Shown here in pieces: positions 33,325 to 44,500 of a DNA stretch of 64,000 bases. The stretch comes from Hymenoscyphus infarciens (Eukaryota; Ascomycota; Leotiomycetes; Helotiales; Helotiaceae), in contig LLCB01000255.1 of assembly GCA_001414345.1 (NCBI GenBank), forward strand, positions 23,150 to 87,149. The letters run 5' to 3'. The position numbers and the translations under genes were made by a program. The stretch's first letter is position 1; each line of letters begins with the position of its first letter. Under the pieces are notes generated by a model, which saw only the letters and a program-made list of their open reading frames with translations, was not told where the DNA came from and did no database searches.

Positions 33325-34909
33325 TCAAACATGGTTAGAGTTTCGCAAAATGCGTTTAAACCAGATCCACCACACCAGAATGACAACCGACGTGAACAGT
33401 AGTGAGGTAAGAACAAATATCCACCACAAAGGTGCCACAGCGGACCCGGATCCGTCCGTTTTCTGGTTACTGAGATCGAAGATACCGGTACTAAAAACGG
33501 CCTATGAAAGTTAAATACAACAGCTTGAGCCAGAAGTGAGAGTGAGAACTTACGGCCACGAGGGAAGAGGGAAGAAAGGCCAACGTCAAGAATCCAATTG
33601 TTCGCATAGTGCGGCTTTCCTCTTGTGTAGCTAGAGCAATGCTGAGGTTTACTTTGCTATCCCTCTGGGCTACTAGGCTATATAGCTACCACGAGCTTAA
33701 TCTTTAGGCCAAAGCTGTTGGATAATAGAAGCTTACGAGATTGGTCTGACTCTGGATTCTTTCTCTCAGCGCCTGAGTCTGCTGTTGACGGAAGTGACTC
33801 AATTTCAAAAGGAAGGCCAAGCGAGTGAGAATCTCATCCTTAGTGTGCGGCTTGTGAAAGACCGACTTGCCCGCCCTCTTCCGTACATCTTCGAAGATGT
33901 CGAAAAGCTTATAGATGAATTCTCCAAATTCAAGCTCAAAATGAATCAAACTGCCTAGAAAGACCAAGTTGGTATTACAAGCATGCAAGTCTCGGATAAG
34001 CTTGTCGTATTCCTTTTCTTCCGCGTCATGGCTCTGGCCAGTCCAAGCGATAGCTAGAGAAGTCATGCCGGTGGTTTGTTCGATCCGAACAACTTCGCGA
34101 TCAAGGTTTTTCCGCCAGTCTTCAACATTGAGTCCATATTCTTCGTAAAGAAGGGAAAGAATTGTCAAGGGAGATCTGAGCGACGCCTTTCGATGCTGGT
34201 CAAACTCCTTTATGATTCGTGGAATATTTTCTTCTTTTTTGCTGAAGAAGATGCCGATGACATTTCCATTTCGAACATCGATTCTTGTAGCTATGGAGAT
34301 ATCTTGGAAAGGGCTGTGTGGCGTTGCAATTACTACTGCTATATTATGCGTTAAACCCAGTCGCCTAGAGTTTTTGGGTGGGTAAGAGACATAAACAGGT
34401 GATTTACCAAGACTAGAGGGTTTACAATTATTTTTCTTGCCGGAGTAGTCAATAAAATGACCCAAAGAGCCATTATTACAAGCGATGCTTTGAATGAATG
34501 CTGCAGGAAGCCGACATGTATCTAGTAGCACCGTGAAAAGTTCACTTGTTATGCTGAACTGGTACTGTTTTCCGTCTCCTCCTCCTATTCTATCAACCAG
34601 TTATTCATTTGTTCCAATTGATGCTCAAGACGGGGATTATACAGCAAGAAAACAGAAGGATCGCCCTTCTTCCGTTTTACCGAATCGCAAAAGAAGTATT
34701 TCTAAAGGTTATCAGCGGGAGCATCAAGTCCAACCGCAGTTTCTCATTCCATATTGTAGCCCCCTTTTCCTGATCTCATCGACCGAGATTGGTGTCTGGT
34801 GTGACGGCTTCTGAAGTTCGGGGTTACTTGCATTCTGATAGAGACGCAAGTGATTCGTTCGGGAAAAATTGAGCGGACCAAGAAGGGACCTGCGTGATTG
34901 CGCTTCCAT
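33325..34909 (-). CDS. CorA-like fungal membrane protein (5' end uncertain)
   Basis: The main exon runs from about 34570 to 33744 and encodes KQYQFSITSELFTVLL and LDTCRLPAAFIQS, then a helical region (WTGQSHDAEEKEYDKLIRDL, LRERIQSQTNL). An intron (about 33743-33663) leads to RDSKVNLSIALATQEESRTM and RTIGFLTLAFLPSSLVA, then a 52-base intron (GTAAGT...ATAG) to AVFSTGIFDLS and a strong transmembrane helix, WWIFVLTSLLFTSVVILVWW, ending in a basic tail and TGA at 33327-33325. The ATQEESRTMRTIGFLTLAFLPSSLVAAVFS block with two C-terminal helices is typical of fungal CorA-like proteins. The Gly-Met-Asn motif of true CorA magnesium channels is absent. The 5' exons between 34570 and 34909 need at least one short intron (a CTGATAACCTTTAG acceptor near 34708 is plausible) and are not resolved. 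Confidence 0.6.
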
Positions 34910-35169
34910 GGTGTCTGCACTAACATGGAACGTCGCAACATGAAAACGGGATCTGAACCGCCAGATGGAGTGGTTGCAAAAGCAATCTGCTGTAATTTCA
35001 GCTGGTGGTGGCTTAGCACTGAGACAGGTTACATTGATGAGGCTGAAATGGGAGCACCAATAGCTATTGCGTACCCGGCACCCTGTAAAGATTAAAATGG
35101 CAGTAAATGAACGGCTGGGCTTTGTCGTCCCACGGTAACAAGTCTACCCCAACGAGCAAAAAGTGATTG

Positions 35170-35800
35170 AGGAGCTCGGGTATAGTACTTTAGTATAGCC
35201 TACATCTACTCATATTTTATACAGCGTTTTAGCTTTCCCTGCCTAAACGTTCCTAGGTATTAGGGTAAGGAAGAATACTCTGCTATATTAGAATATAATA
35301 GAATAGAATAACTCTACTTATAAGATATAATAGAAGAGGAAGAATAATTATAAAAGAAGGATTAGAGTAAATAGCTAGGAAAGCTAAAAAGAGGAGCTAG
35401 GAAGAGAGAGAAGAGCAAGGAGTATAAGATAAGAGTAGCTAAGAGAGAAAGAGTCCTTCTCTAAATAAAACGTAAAGTAGGTTAGTTTATAAGAGAAATA
35501 TACTATCTCTACTATAGCGACTTTACGTACTTCTATAGAATAATATATAATCCTTCCTCTCCTCCCCGCTAGGCACCGAAAGGAACTTAGCTTTATATAG
35601 GATTAGAAGAGATAAGCGTGTTGAAAGTATAAGATTAGAAGAGAGAGGCGTATTAAAGGCTAGGGAGAGGATATAATAGGCTAGGAGGGCTTGAAATAAG
35701 GGGATGTGATAAAGAAGAATAGCCTTAAAAGTAAGGAAAGGCACGGATAAGAAGTTTTCGGAAGGATAGGAGTGCTAATCCGGCTAGGAAATCTAAAAGG
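35170..35800. other. Small AT-rich, RIP-like patch
   Basis: TA-rich, CA/TG-poor sequence with ordinary composition on both sides, similar in style to the 48-56 kb block. No coding capacity remains. Confidence 0.5.
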
Positions 35801-36186
35801 CTGATTTTATGTATATTTTTCAGACCATTGGGTGGTAAGTAGTACGCCTTGCTGTTTAGGCTTCTCCCATACAGTGCACCATACTCAGCTTCCCTTAATA
35901 AATCTCGGGATCGTTTGGGCATCATCAGTTCAGCCAAGACTTACAAAGAAGAAAGATTAAAAACTCAGAAGCAGACAAGAACTCTCACTCATCGAAAAGA
36001 ATCGTCACTGCTTTCCAGACGTGAGCGAGCAAGCTTGGGTAATTGAAGTAGGACCTACCAATGGCGAGCCCATGTATGTTCCATACCCAGAAACTCCCAA
36101 TCCAGCAGCGAATTTCTGTAAATCACCATGATCATACACTTATCAGAACCGAGCTACGAAGAGAATCGAGGTCTACGCGAAAGCAC

Positions 36187-36227
36187 AGAAACAAACAAAC
36201 AAACAAACAAACAAACAAACAAACAAA
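36187..36227. repeat. (ACAA)n microsatellite
   Basis: About ten perfect tetranucleotide units seen directly in the sequence. Confidence 0.9.
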
Positions 36228-37391
36228 AAGAAAATCCGACACGCGCAGAAGATCCCGCAGAAGAAGCATCACTTCCCCAACCCTAACCCCGAACCCTAAC
36301 TTCTTCTCGAGTCACAGCGACCACAACTCCAACGATTCCAATCGCGCAGGAGAACCGAGTTAATTTCCCAGTCTCGGTCGAACATCCAAGGATCCAGACC
36401 AGAGAAAAGATATTCAACTCCTAGGTAAATCCATCACAAAGTTCTCGCGCGCCTAGAAAAGCAGTTTAAGTCTTCTATTGATAGACACCCAAGGCGTATA
36501 GAACCGAGCTCGAATCTTAAAAGACACTACCTCACCCGACAACTAACAAATACAAAATCCATACAAAAGGACCTAGAAGTCTGAGGAGGGAACGCAGTTA
36601 TGTACTGTAACCGTCGTTCCAAGTATGTCCAAAATCCCACCCGGTCTCGCCAACTTGCTGATGCAGTAAGTTGGTAACTCACGTACTATCCACTCTCCCG
36701 GCATCCTGCCATTATTGGTTTAATCTCTCTCCTATACCCAGGTCATAGAAATTCAAGGAAGACAGTACGAAATCACGCTATATAAACCTACTCGTAGATC
36801 GCATTCAAAGTCGAGATGGAAGGAGGACTGAAGTTCCAATCACCCAAAGCATTTCGAAAGCAGTACTTTTCATTCCGGCGCACACGAACTATTTACAAAC
36901 TAAAAGCTCCATGGCAAGAAAGAAGACTCGCCTACTATTACACAATGAGAATAAAGCAAAGAAAAAACAATTCATTTCGTTCATAAACCCGATTTCTATC
37001 TAAACCTCATCGACCTATTTTTTGATTACCTATCTCCCATGTTTCTAGTATTCCGCCTTAAAAGACCTATACTCTCATCGTTTCTGTCTCATGTATCTGA
37101 CCAACCCCCCAGATCTGTATCAGTGAGAGCCAGGATTGAAATATCCGCTCATCGTGAATCTACCCCCAGACCGGCCCGATAAACGCCCTGATTCCACATC
37201 CCATCAGAGTCCCTTTGAACAATGAAGAAGAATGCAAACGAAATCTAACGCCCAGGTCACAAAGTCGTTATAAATCCGAAAATCAGAACGTGCATCTGTC
37301 ACATACATCCAGCCACCAACGCCGACACAGCCTGAGAACATCACCCTTGCACGGAAAATGAAAACTCGACATCTCAGGAAAAGGAAACGAA

Positions 37392-39233
37392 TCATACTTC
37401 ACAGAATCTCTCCTTTCCTCTCTTGACGAAACGTAGAGGTATTGATATTCCCTTGGCGAACTGCACAGTGATGACACAAGTCATCTTCTCTCGCAAAATG
37501 GTATGTGCTTTCTCGCTGGCCTTCTGCCACACGGCACCTTTCTCCTCAGGTGACATATTGATGACCTCTTCGTCACTTGCCCATTCGTCGACAGCGAGCT
37601 CAACGGTACACTCGGAAAGAGTAACAGCCAGGGCTGCCATCATCTCGACTTGTGCAAATCGTCTTCCAAGACACGAACGTTGACCATCACTGAATGGAAT
37701 GTAGGCTCCTGTGGGCGGCTTTTGCGATTTGGTATTGGGGCTCGAGGGTGAATCGGCAGGGCTATTGTAACCATTGCCATCACCATGTTTCTTTTTGCCC
37801 GTCATCCACCGTTCTGGTTTGAACTCCTCGAGATCATTATCAAGGTTATCGAGAGGGAAAGCGGGATTTTGCGGATCTGTTGGTGGACCATGCGGCCAGC
37901 AGTGAGGATTTCTGTGCACGCTTGGAACGCACAATCTAATCAAAGTGTTTGAGGGAAGAGTGACATCCTTGCCATCGATATTCAGTCTTTGAGGTCGAAG
38001 AGTGGTTTTCGGTAGAGTCAATGTTGGCGAGACGAGTCTGAGAGATTCACTCACGGCCGCTCCCAGAAAACCATCCAAAAGACGAGGAAAATCATGTTCG
38101 AGTGACCATTTTGATGCAGGCCGACCTCGAGTGATGTCGTCCAGTTCTCTGTGAACCTTTTGCTGAATCTTTGGATGGAGAGCGAGTAGTATGAGGGTGA
38201 AGTGCATGGTATTTGCCGAAGTTTCGTGCCCTGCAACCATGAAAACGAAAAGATTCCCCAGAACCTCGCTGTCGCTAAGGGCAAAAGATTGGGCCAATGG
38301 AGCTCCGGATTTGGTTGAGTGTCCTTTGACCAGTTGTCCGAGTAAGTCTGTGCCGAAACCTTCGTGGGCGGAGCCTGCGAGAATGGCAGATCGTCGAGTG
38401 CGTATCATGGTTTGCATCTGGGACTTCCAGTCTTCATAAGCCTTGATCAATCTACGAACCACCATGCCTGGGATTCTGTGGATAATCCATTTTGGGAGCA
38501 TCATCAAAGCCATGATTGGAACGACATTAACACTGACATACTCCAAAGAGGAGGTGAACAAGGTAGAGTTCTCTCCCAGACCTGCGCGTCCAAGAACCTC
38601 GAGACTCAACCGCATTATGTCATCTCCTACATTTTTGACCGTGTGGGAACCACTGTTCACTCCTTGGAGCTTCGATATCATGACCTCACTCAGGCCAAGA
38701 GACTCCTTCCAAACCAGCTGATTGTTCTTCTCCGAGAATGCAGGTCGAGTCAATTTACGATGATGGCGCCAGGCATTGCCTTCGGAGGAGACCACATTCT
38801 TTCCATATATATCAATCTGCTTGTAGATGGCGACGGGCTTTGGAAAGTCGTTGCCTCGAGAGAGGATTTGCGAGATGACATGGCCATCGGCAGTGTTCAG
38901 AACATTTCCACCGGGGGCGACAACGAGGAAGGTATCTGTGCCAAATTTCTTGAAAGGCGCATGGCGAAGTTTGAGAGGCCAGAGAGAAGTCGTCAGAAGG
39001 CGCCACGATGTGACTGAAGGTGCGGGGAGTAGACGGTCCAAGACGCGCAGGACAGTCAACCTGAGGAGCTTGGCCATTAAGAAATTGTAAACAAAACAAG
39101 GAACGACGACATATCGCAGACCGGTGCTCCTAGCTTTGCGAATGTTGTTGAGGAGTGGAAGGAAGACCCAGAGAAGAAATAATGCGACCAAGGGGAGGAG
39201 GAACTTGTCCAAACTGGGCGTGAGGGTCTGCAT
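37392..39233 (-). CDS. Cytochrome P450 monooxygenase
   Basis: An intronless 613-residue protein, longer than the usual 500-550, mainly because of an insert around residues 470-500. The N-terminus has a hydrophobic anchor (FLLPLVALFLLWVFLPLL) followed by a second hydrophobic stretch, so it should sit on the ER membrane. P450 hallmarks: the WRHHRKLTRPAFS C-helix, the I-helix oxygen-binding A334-GHETS, the K-helix E396-SLR399, FKPERWM, and the heme loop FSDGQRSCLGRRFA with Cys521 as the axial thiolate. It would need an NADPH-P450 reductase partner encoded elsewhere. The substrate and CYP family cannot be named from sequence alone. The absence of introns contrasts with the neighbouring 15-exon transporter. 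Confidence 0.92.
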   Translation of the reverse strand: MQTLTPSLDKFLLPLVALFLLWVFLPLLNNIRKARSTGLRYVVVPCFVYNFLMAKLLRLTVLRVLDRLLPAPSVTSWRLLTTSLWPLKLRHAPFKKFGTDTFLVVAPGGNVLNTADGHVISQILSRGNDFPKPVAIYKQIDIYGKNVVSSEGNAWRHHRKLTRPAFSEKNNQLVWKESLGLSEVMISKLQGVNSGSHTVKNVGDDIMRLSLEVLGRAGLGENSTLFTSSLEYVSVNVVPIMALMMLPKWIIHRIPGMVVRRLIKAYEDWKSQMQTMIRTRRSAILAGSAHEGFGTDLLGQLVKGHSTKSGAPLAQSFALSDSEVLGNLFVFMVAGHETSANTMHFTLILLALHPKIQQKVHRELDDITRGRPASKWSLEHDFPRLLDGFLGAAVSESLRLVSPTLTLPKTTLRPQRLNIDGKDVTLPSNTLIRLCVPSVHRNPHCWPHGPPTDPQNPAFPLDNLDNDLEEFKPERWMTGKKKHGDGNGYNSPADSPSSPNTKSQKPPTGAYIPFSDGQRSCLGRRFAQVEMMAALAVTLSECTVELAVDEWASDEEVINMSPEEKGAVWQKASEKAHTILREKMTCVITVQFAKGISIPLRFVKRGKERFCEV

Positions 39234-39349
39234 GATGGCTAGACTTCAGGACTTCCCGGGTGGACGGTGGACGTTGACGGTCGGTGGCAGACGTCTTTGA
39301 GAATGTAATCTGATGCTTGTATTGCGCGCTACATGAGCGACATTGAGGT

Positions 39350-39385
39350 TGGTGGTCGGTGGTCGGTGGTCGGTGGTCGGTGGTC
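39350..39385. repeat. (GGTGGTC)n heptamer repeat upstream of the P450
   Basis: Five consecutive seven-base units about 120 bases upstream of the P450 start codon. Confidence 0.8.
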
Positions 39386-40683
39386 GTTAGATTCACGGTG
39401 AAGTTTGCGCTTTCAGAGAATCTTTGTCGCGATGCACGTAGAAGTTGATATTAGGTGAGGTGGTGGAATTGAGAACAGCAAAGTTGGAAATGGCGTGACG
39501 ACGCGCTGGGGCAAGTATAGAGAAGGAGGATTGAAGGTGAAGTTGAAGATTAGGGAAGCGAGAGACGGGACCGAACTTCACAGGTGAAGGTGAGATTGGA
39601 GAGATTGGAGCAAGAGTTGAGTTGAGTACGAGTCGTGGACGCAGGGCAGAGGTTGGAAGATGGAATGAAAGAGAGAGGAGGACACAAAGTGACGGGAGCA
39701 GGTGAGGGGGAGAATTGGGAAAGAGCAAAAGGGGAGAAGGGGGGAAGGGAAGGGAAGGGAAGGAACGGTGGGAGGTCTGGTTCTGGTTCTGGTTCTTCTG
39801 CTTCTCCTTCTGCTCCCAGCTCAGAGACAAGATCACGTCTCACCAGGAAGGTACGACCAGGACGAAAATCATAGTAAATGCAGGTGCTGCTGGTCGCGTC
39901 GCGTTGGACATTGCGTGACGATTCACAAATCAAAGTCGTTGTATTCAAGTGAGGGAACATTGCTAATGACTGACAACAATCATTGTGAGCCATGATTTCT
40001 GGTATCGGACGGGATCTTGGGCGTCAAATCACTTTGTCGTTGAGGATGATCACGTGGATCTGGATCTGGATCTGGTTCAGCCTAATCTAATGGCGGCGTT
40101 TCCCCTGCAGGTGGTGACGTGCAGTGCACTTGAACCACACTTGAACCACACTTGAAGCTATTCGCAGATATAAATACAAAGTCGGAATGCCTCCCCCTCC
40201 CCACACGGAGCTAGCTGTCCCCACACGGAGCTAGCTGGGCTATTTACGTCGCGTAATGTCCGAAGGTCATACATCTGACACTCTCCCTCCCACCATCAAC
40301 GTAGGGCACCGTCAACCTCGCATCTACAGATCCCACGCATCTTACAACGGCCCGCCACTCCTCTGCCCACGCTGACTAGGCTATATTTATTGTTCGTGGG
40401 TACTAGACTCGCAGAATCGTGTACTATACAACTTGGGAAACAAACTGCTTCCGTAACACCTACGCCTGCGCCTGCGCCTGCGCCTGCGCCTACCAAGGGC
40501 AGAGAGGGGGAGAGAGATGGAGAGATACCAGTCGAGACATGCGTCGGAGGAAATCAGCGGAAATCAAGCCGCAAGGCATGGTGCAGCTTTGGTACTCTCC
40601 AGTACTCCTCATGTAACTGTAACTATAAATGCCGAGCTGCGGTGGAGGACGATCCTTGGCTATTGTGCTACAGTCAGCCCAGC

Positions 40684-40721
40684 TGGTGAAGGTGAAGGTG
40701 AAGGTGAAGGTGAAGGTGAAG
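40684..40721. repeat. (GTGAAG)n hexamer repeat
   Basis: About six units of GGTGAA read directly from the sequence in the intergenic region. Confidence 0.85.
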
Positions 40722-41427
40722 CGTGAGCAACGGCCACCTCGTTCTCTGATCTAGTTCGTATCTATTTCGTATCTAGTTCCTATCTCCAGTTCCAATCAAA
40801 TGAGATGGAAAAAAGGCACGCCTTGCACATGATGCATGTCCAACGCATGTGTATGTGTCTAGCTCTGGGTAACCGAACCGAACCGAACCAAACCGTCTCT
40901 TCGTACTTCAAGCTGCCCTGGGAGATTTGTTCTAAATAAGTGCCCATCACCAGGCGGGTGATGGCATTGACAAGGCTTTGGGACCTGCAGTTCCCCAGAA
41001 AGTGGTTCCTGGGTTTCTTTGCCGTATGCAGATGCAGATGCAGATGCGGATGCCCACCCACTTCCCACCTTCTATGCTATGTTTATTTATTGAATATCGC
41101 GTACACGAGTGCCCAAGTAGGTAGGCCCTCGGTAGTGGTGTCTAGCTGCTACGACTTAATCCAACCTTCCCTAAGTGACTCTCATACCACATCTCTACCT
41201 ATGCTATGATCAATTCAAAACTCCAAGGCGCAAATTTGCCTTCTTGAGACTTACTTGGATTGCTCTTTCCTTTGTCGTTCCTGTTTCCTTCCGTGCTTTC
41301 TGTCAGATGTAGATGGGGAGATTGAGGTGCGCTTGCCCTTTTTCTTTTTGCCTGCCCTTTCAGTCCTGGCTGTCCTCTCATTCACTGACGAGGCAGGCAC
41401 GCCCCTCACCATCTCGGTCTAATCTGC

Positions 41428-41478
41428 CACCGTCACCACCATCACCACCGTCACCATCGTCACCATCGTCACCACCGA
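41428..41478. repeat. Trinucleotide-type CACC/ATCGTC repeat before the transporter start
   Basis: CACCGTCACCACCATCACC-like units continue for about 50 bases. The open frame upstream of the chosen ATG runs through this, which is one reason to start the transporter at 41559. Confidence 0.6.
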
Positions 41479-41558
41479 AAACTTCATCATGTTGTCTCCA
41501 AATCACGCATCTTCTCAAACTCAAGCCATTTGATGCTGCGCTAGACTTGCGTCACCAA

Positions 41559-44500
41559 ATGGACCACCCCAGTCTCCCCGACACAACTAGGAGAAGGAGA
41601 ACCGGCCATCCAGAAATGACTTCAAGGTCCTTTTTCCCGCTGAGAAGCAACGACCAAGAGATGTATGAGTTGCAAATGTTTGAGCCGCTGGAGTCTCCCG
41701 AGTTGGACCTTTCGCGGTTTCCCTCAAGGAGCATGATGGGAACTTACGAAAATCCGCTGAACCCTTTTCTCATTGTGCCTCCAGGATCTCCACTCGACCC
41801 GGCCAGCGACACCTTCAGCGCAAAGAAGTGGCTAACCAACCTCGTTGGCTTCATCATGAAAGAGCCGGCAAGATATTCCTACCAAACAAGCCGCCTTGGC
41901 GTCTGCTTCTCTAATTTAGACGTTCATGGATTTGGTTTTCCGACAGATTATCAGAAGACGGTTGGCAATGTTTTCCTGGAATTGGGACGCCTATTCCGCT
42001 GTTGGGCTGGATCAGGCAAACAGAAGGTCCAGATTTTGCAAGGGTTCGATGGGGTGGTGGAAAGTGGTGAAATGTTGTTAGTGTTGGGTCGTCCTGGAAG
42101 TGGTCAGTCAATTACGCCTTGTCTCCTTTCATTATCCTCCTTGTCCCCCAAATCTAATGCACTGCAGGTTGCTCTACTTTACTCAAAACTATATCAGGCG
42201 ACACGCGAGGCTTCTTCGTCCACGAAAACTCGAGCATCAATTACCAAGGCATCCCTCCCAAGCAAATGCAATCCCAATTCCGAGGAGAAGCGATTTACAT
42301 GGCAGAGAACGATGTCCATTTTCCACAGCTTACAGTTTGGCAGACCCTGTCATTCGCTGCCGCTGCTCGAGCTCCGCGCGACTTCACATTTCCTGGTGTC
42401 ACAAGACAAAAGTTTGCTGAACATATGACTGAGGTTATCATGGCAACATTTGGCATTAGACATACAAGAGACACCATGGTTGGCTTGGTCAGTGGAGGGG
42501 AACGAAAGCGCGTTAGTATCGCCGAGGCAATGTTAAGTGGAAGTCCTGTTCAGTGCTGGGATAATTCGTAAGCCAATTTCTTGCAGCCCTTTTTCTACTC
42601 TGTTTTTCACTTCTCACTCCTTGCGTTCTAAATTGTCAGCGAAGTGTACTGACTTGAAACTTTTCAGCACCCGGGGCCTTGATTCTGCCAATGCTTTGGA
42701 ATTCTGTGCCAACTTAAGGCTTGCAGCAGATATGTTCCACTCCACGATACTAGTGTCGCTTTACCAAGGTTCAGAGGATACATACGAGGTGAGGAAGTTG
42801 AATGTCCAATTGCGACGCTTCATGACTGACACAGGCTCAGTTGTTTGACAAAGTTACTGTTCTTTATGAGGGAAGACAAATTTATTTCGGGGACTGTCAT
42901 GAAGCGAAAGCATATTTCATTGATATGGGTTTCGAATGCTCGCCACGACAAACCACTGCCGATTTTTTGACTTCGCTCACAAGTCCCTCCGAGCGTCGAA
43001 TTACGCAAGGGTTTGAAGCTCGAACGCCCCGCACTTCCGATGAGTTTGTTCTTGCTTGGAAACGAAGCCCTGCGTATGCAAAATTAAGGCAATCCATTTT
43101 TACTTACGAGTCAAGATATTCAATCGGAGGACAGTCCGTTTCCCAGTTCAAAGCATCAAGGAGAATGAGGCAAGCTCAATATCAGTAAGCAGGGCCACCG
43201 AAGTATCTGCGAGTGTACTGACAATAACCAGGCGTGTTGAATCTCCATATACTTTGTCGCTCTCTCAGCAGGTCGTACTGTGTGTTTCGCGGGGGTTTCA
43301 AAGACTGAAAGGCGATGCGAGTGTTACAATTTCAAGTGTCATCGCGAACAGCATTCTAGCAGTCATCGTTGGTAAGTGCCTTTTTCCATCCGCCAAGTAT
43401 TCGAGAATCAAATACTAATATGACCAAGGGAGTATTTTTTATAACCTCAAAGACGATACAGGAAGCTTTTATAGCAGATCTGTGTTGATTTTCTTCGCAA
43501 TTCTCCTCAACGCTTTTGCTAGCGCCCTCGAGGTAAGACACCTAATCATCATCGCAATTTAGTATCGGGACGCCACTGACTCTAGTAGCTCATTACACTT
43601 TACGACCAACGTCCCATTACGGAAAAGCATGCGAGATATGCTTTCTGTCACCCATTTACCGAGGCTGCGGCGAGTGCGATTGTAGACTTGCCTTTCAAAG
43701 TCTCCAATAGCATTTCGTTCAACTTGGTGTTGTATTTTATGACCAATTTGCGAAGAACGCCAGGAGCTTTCTTTACCTTTCTAACATTCTCCTTCTGCAT
43801 TACCTTGTCGCTCTCCATGGTGTTCCGAACCATTGGCGCCAGCTCTCGAACACTCGCTCAAGCACTAGCACCAGCAGCCATATTCATATTATCACTAATG
43901 GTCTACACTGGCTTCGTCATTCCAATCCGAACGATGGTTCCCTGGTTTCGCTGGATCAATTACATCGATCCAATTGCCTACGCGTTCGAGAGTCTTATGA
44001 TCAATGAATTCGACGGTCGTCAATTTCCATGTTCCACTTTCGTTCCCAGCGGGCCCCAATATCTGGATGTCGGAGCTTTCAATCACATATGTGCGGTTGT
44101 TGGTGCTGTCCCTGGATCCAATGTTGTCTCCGGAACAGATTATCTTCGACTCAGTTTCAATTACGAAGCATCGCACCTATGGAGGTAGGTGCCTGAAAAT
44201 CTAGCTTGATACTTCATGCTAACATTTGATAGAAATCTCGTCATCATTCTTTCGATCTTCGTATTTTTCACCCTCACCTATCTATTCGCGACTGAGTTCA
44301 TCACGGAAAAGAAGTCTAAAGGCGAGGTTCTTCTGTTCCCTCGGCGTCAGCGACCCAAACACAATGCAAAGGATGACTTGGAGCAAATGTCACAATCCTC
44401 ATCCCCAAGAACCTCGAATCGCTTTTCCAACACCCCGAAACGGATATCTGCCATCATTCATAAACAGACCTCTATATTTCACTGGAAAAACATATGCTAT

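Larger units (their letters stand above)
34910..37391. other. Intergenic, with a RIP-like patch and microsatellite
   Basis: No firm gene. About 35170-35800 is AT-rich with tracts such as ATATAATAGAATAGAATAAC and is probably a degraded transposon remnant. 36187-36227 is an ACAA tetranucleotide repeat, and CCCTAACCCCGAACCCTAAC at 36281-36300 is telomere-like but isolated. The remaining sequence up to 37391 is the 3' flank of the P450. Confidence 0.55.
39234..41558. other. Divergent intergenic region between P450 and transporter
   Basis: No supported gene, although several low-complexity open frames occur. Repeats: GGTGGTC/TCGGTGG heptamers at about 39350-39385, AAGGGAAGGG near 39745, TGCGCC near 40465-40491, GTGAAG at 40684-40721 and CACC-ATCGTCACC units at 41428-41478. 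It contains the promoters of both the P450 and the transporter. Confidence 0.55.

Noticed and set aside
34744..35095. Frames of about 90 and 65 codons near the 5' end of the CorA-like gene
   Set aside because: Neither continues the CorA-like reading across a good splice site; they were left out of the model.
36281..36300. Telomere-like CCCTAACCCCGAACCCTAAC
   Set aside because: Only a few units, isolated and flanked by ordinary sequence; not a telomere end or clear fusion relic.
39393..39995. Overlapping frames on both strands upstream of the P450
   Set aside because: Low-complexity Ser/Pro or Gly/Arg runs derived from AAGGG- and GGTTCT-type repeats.
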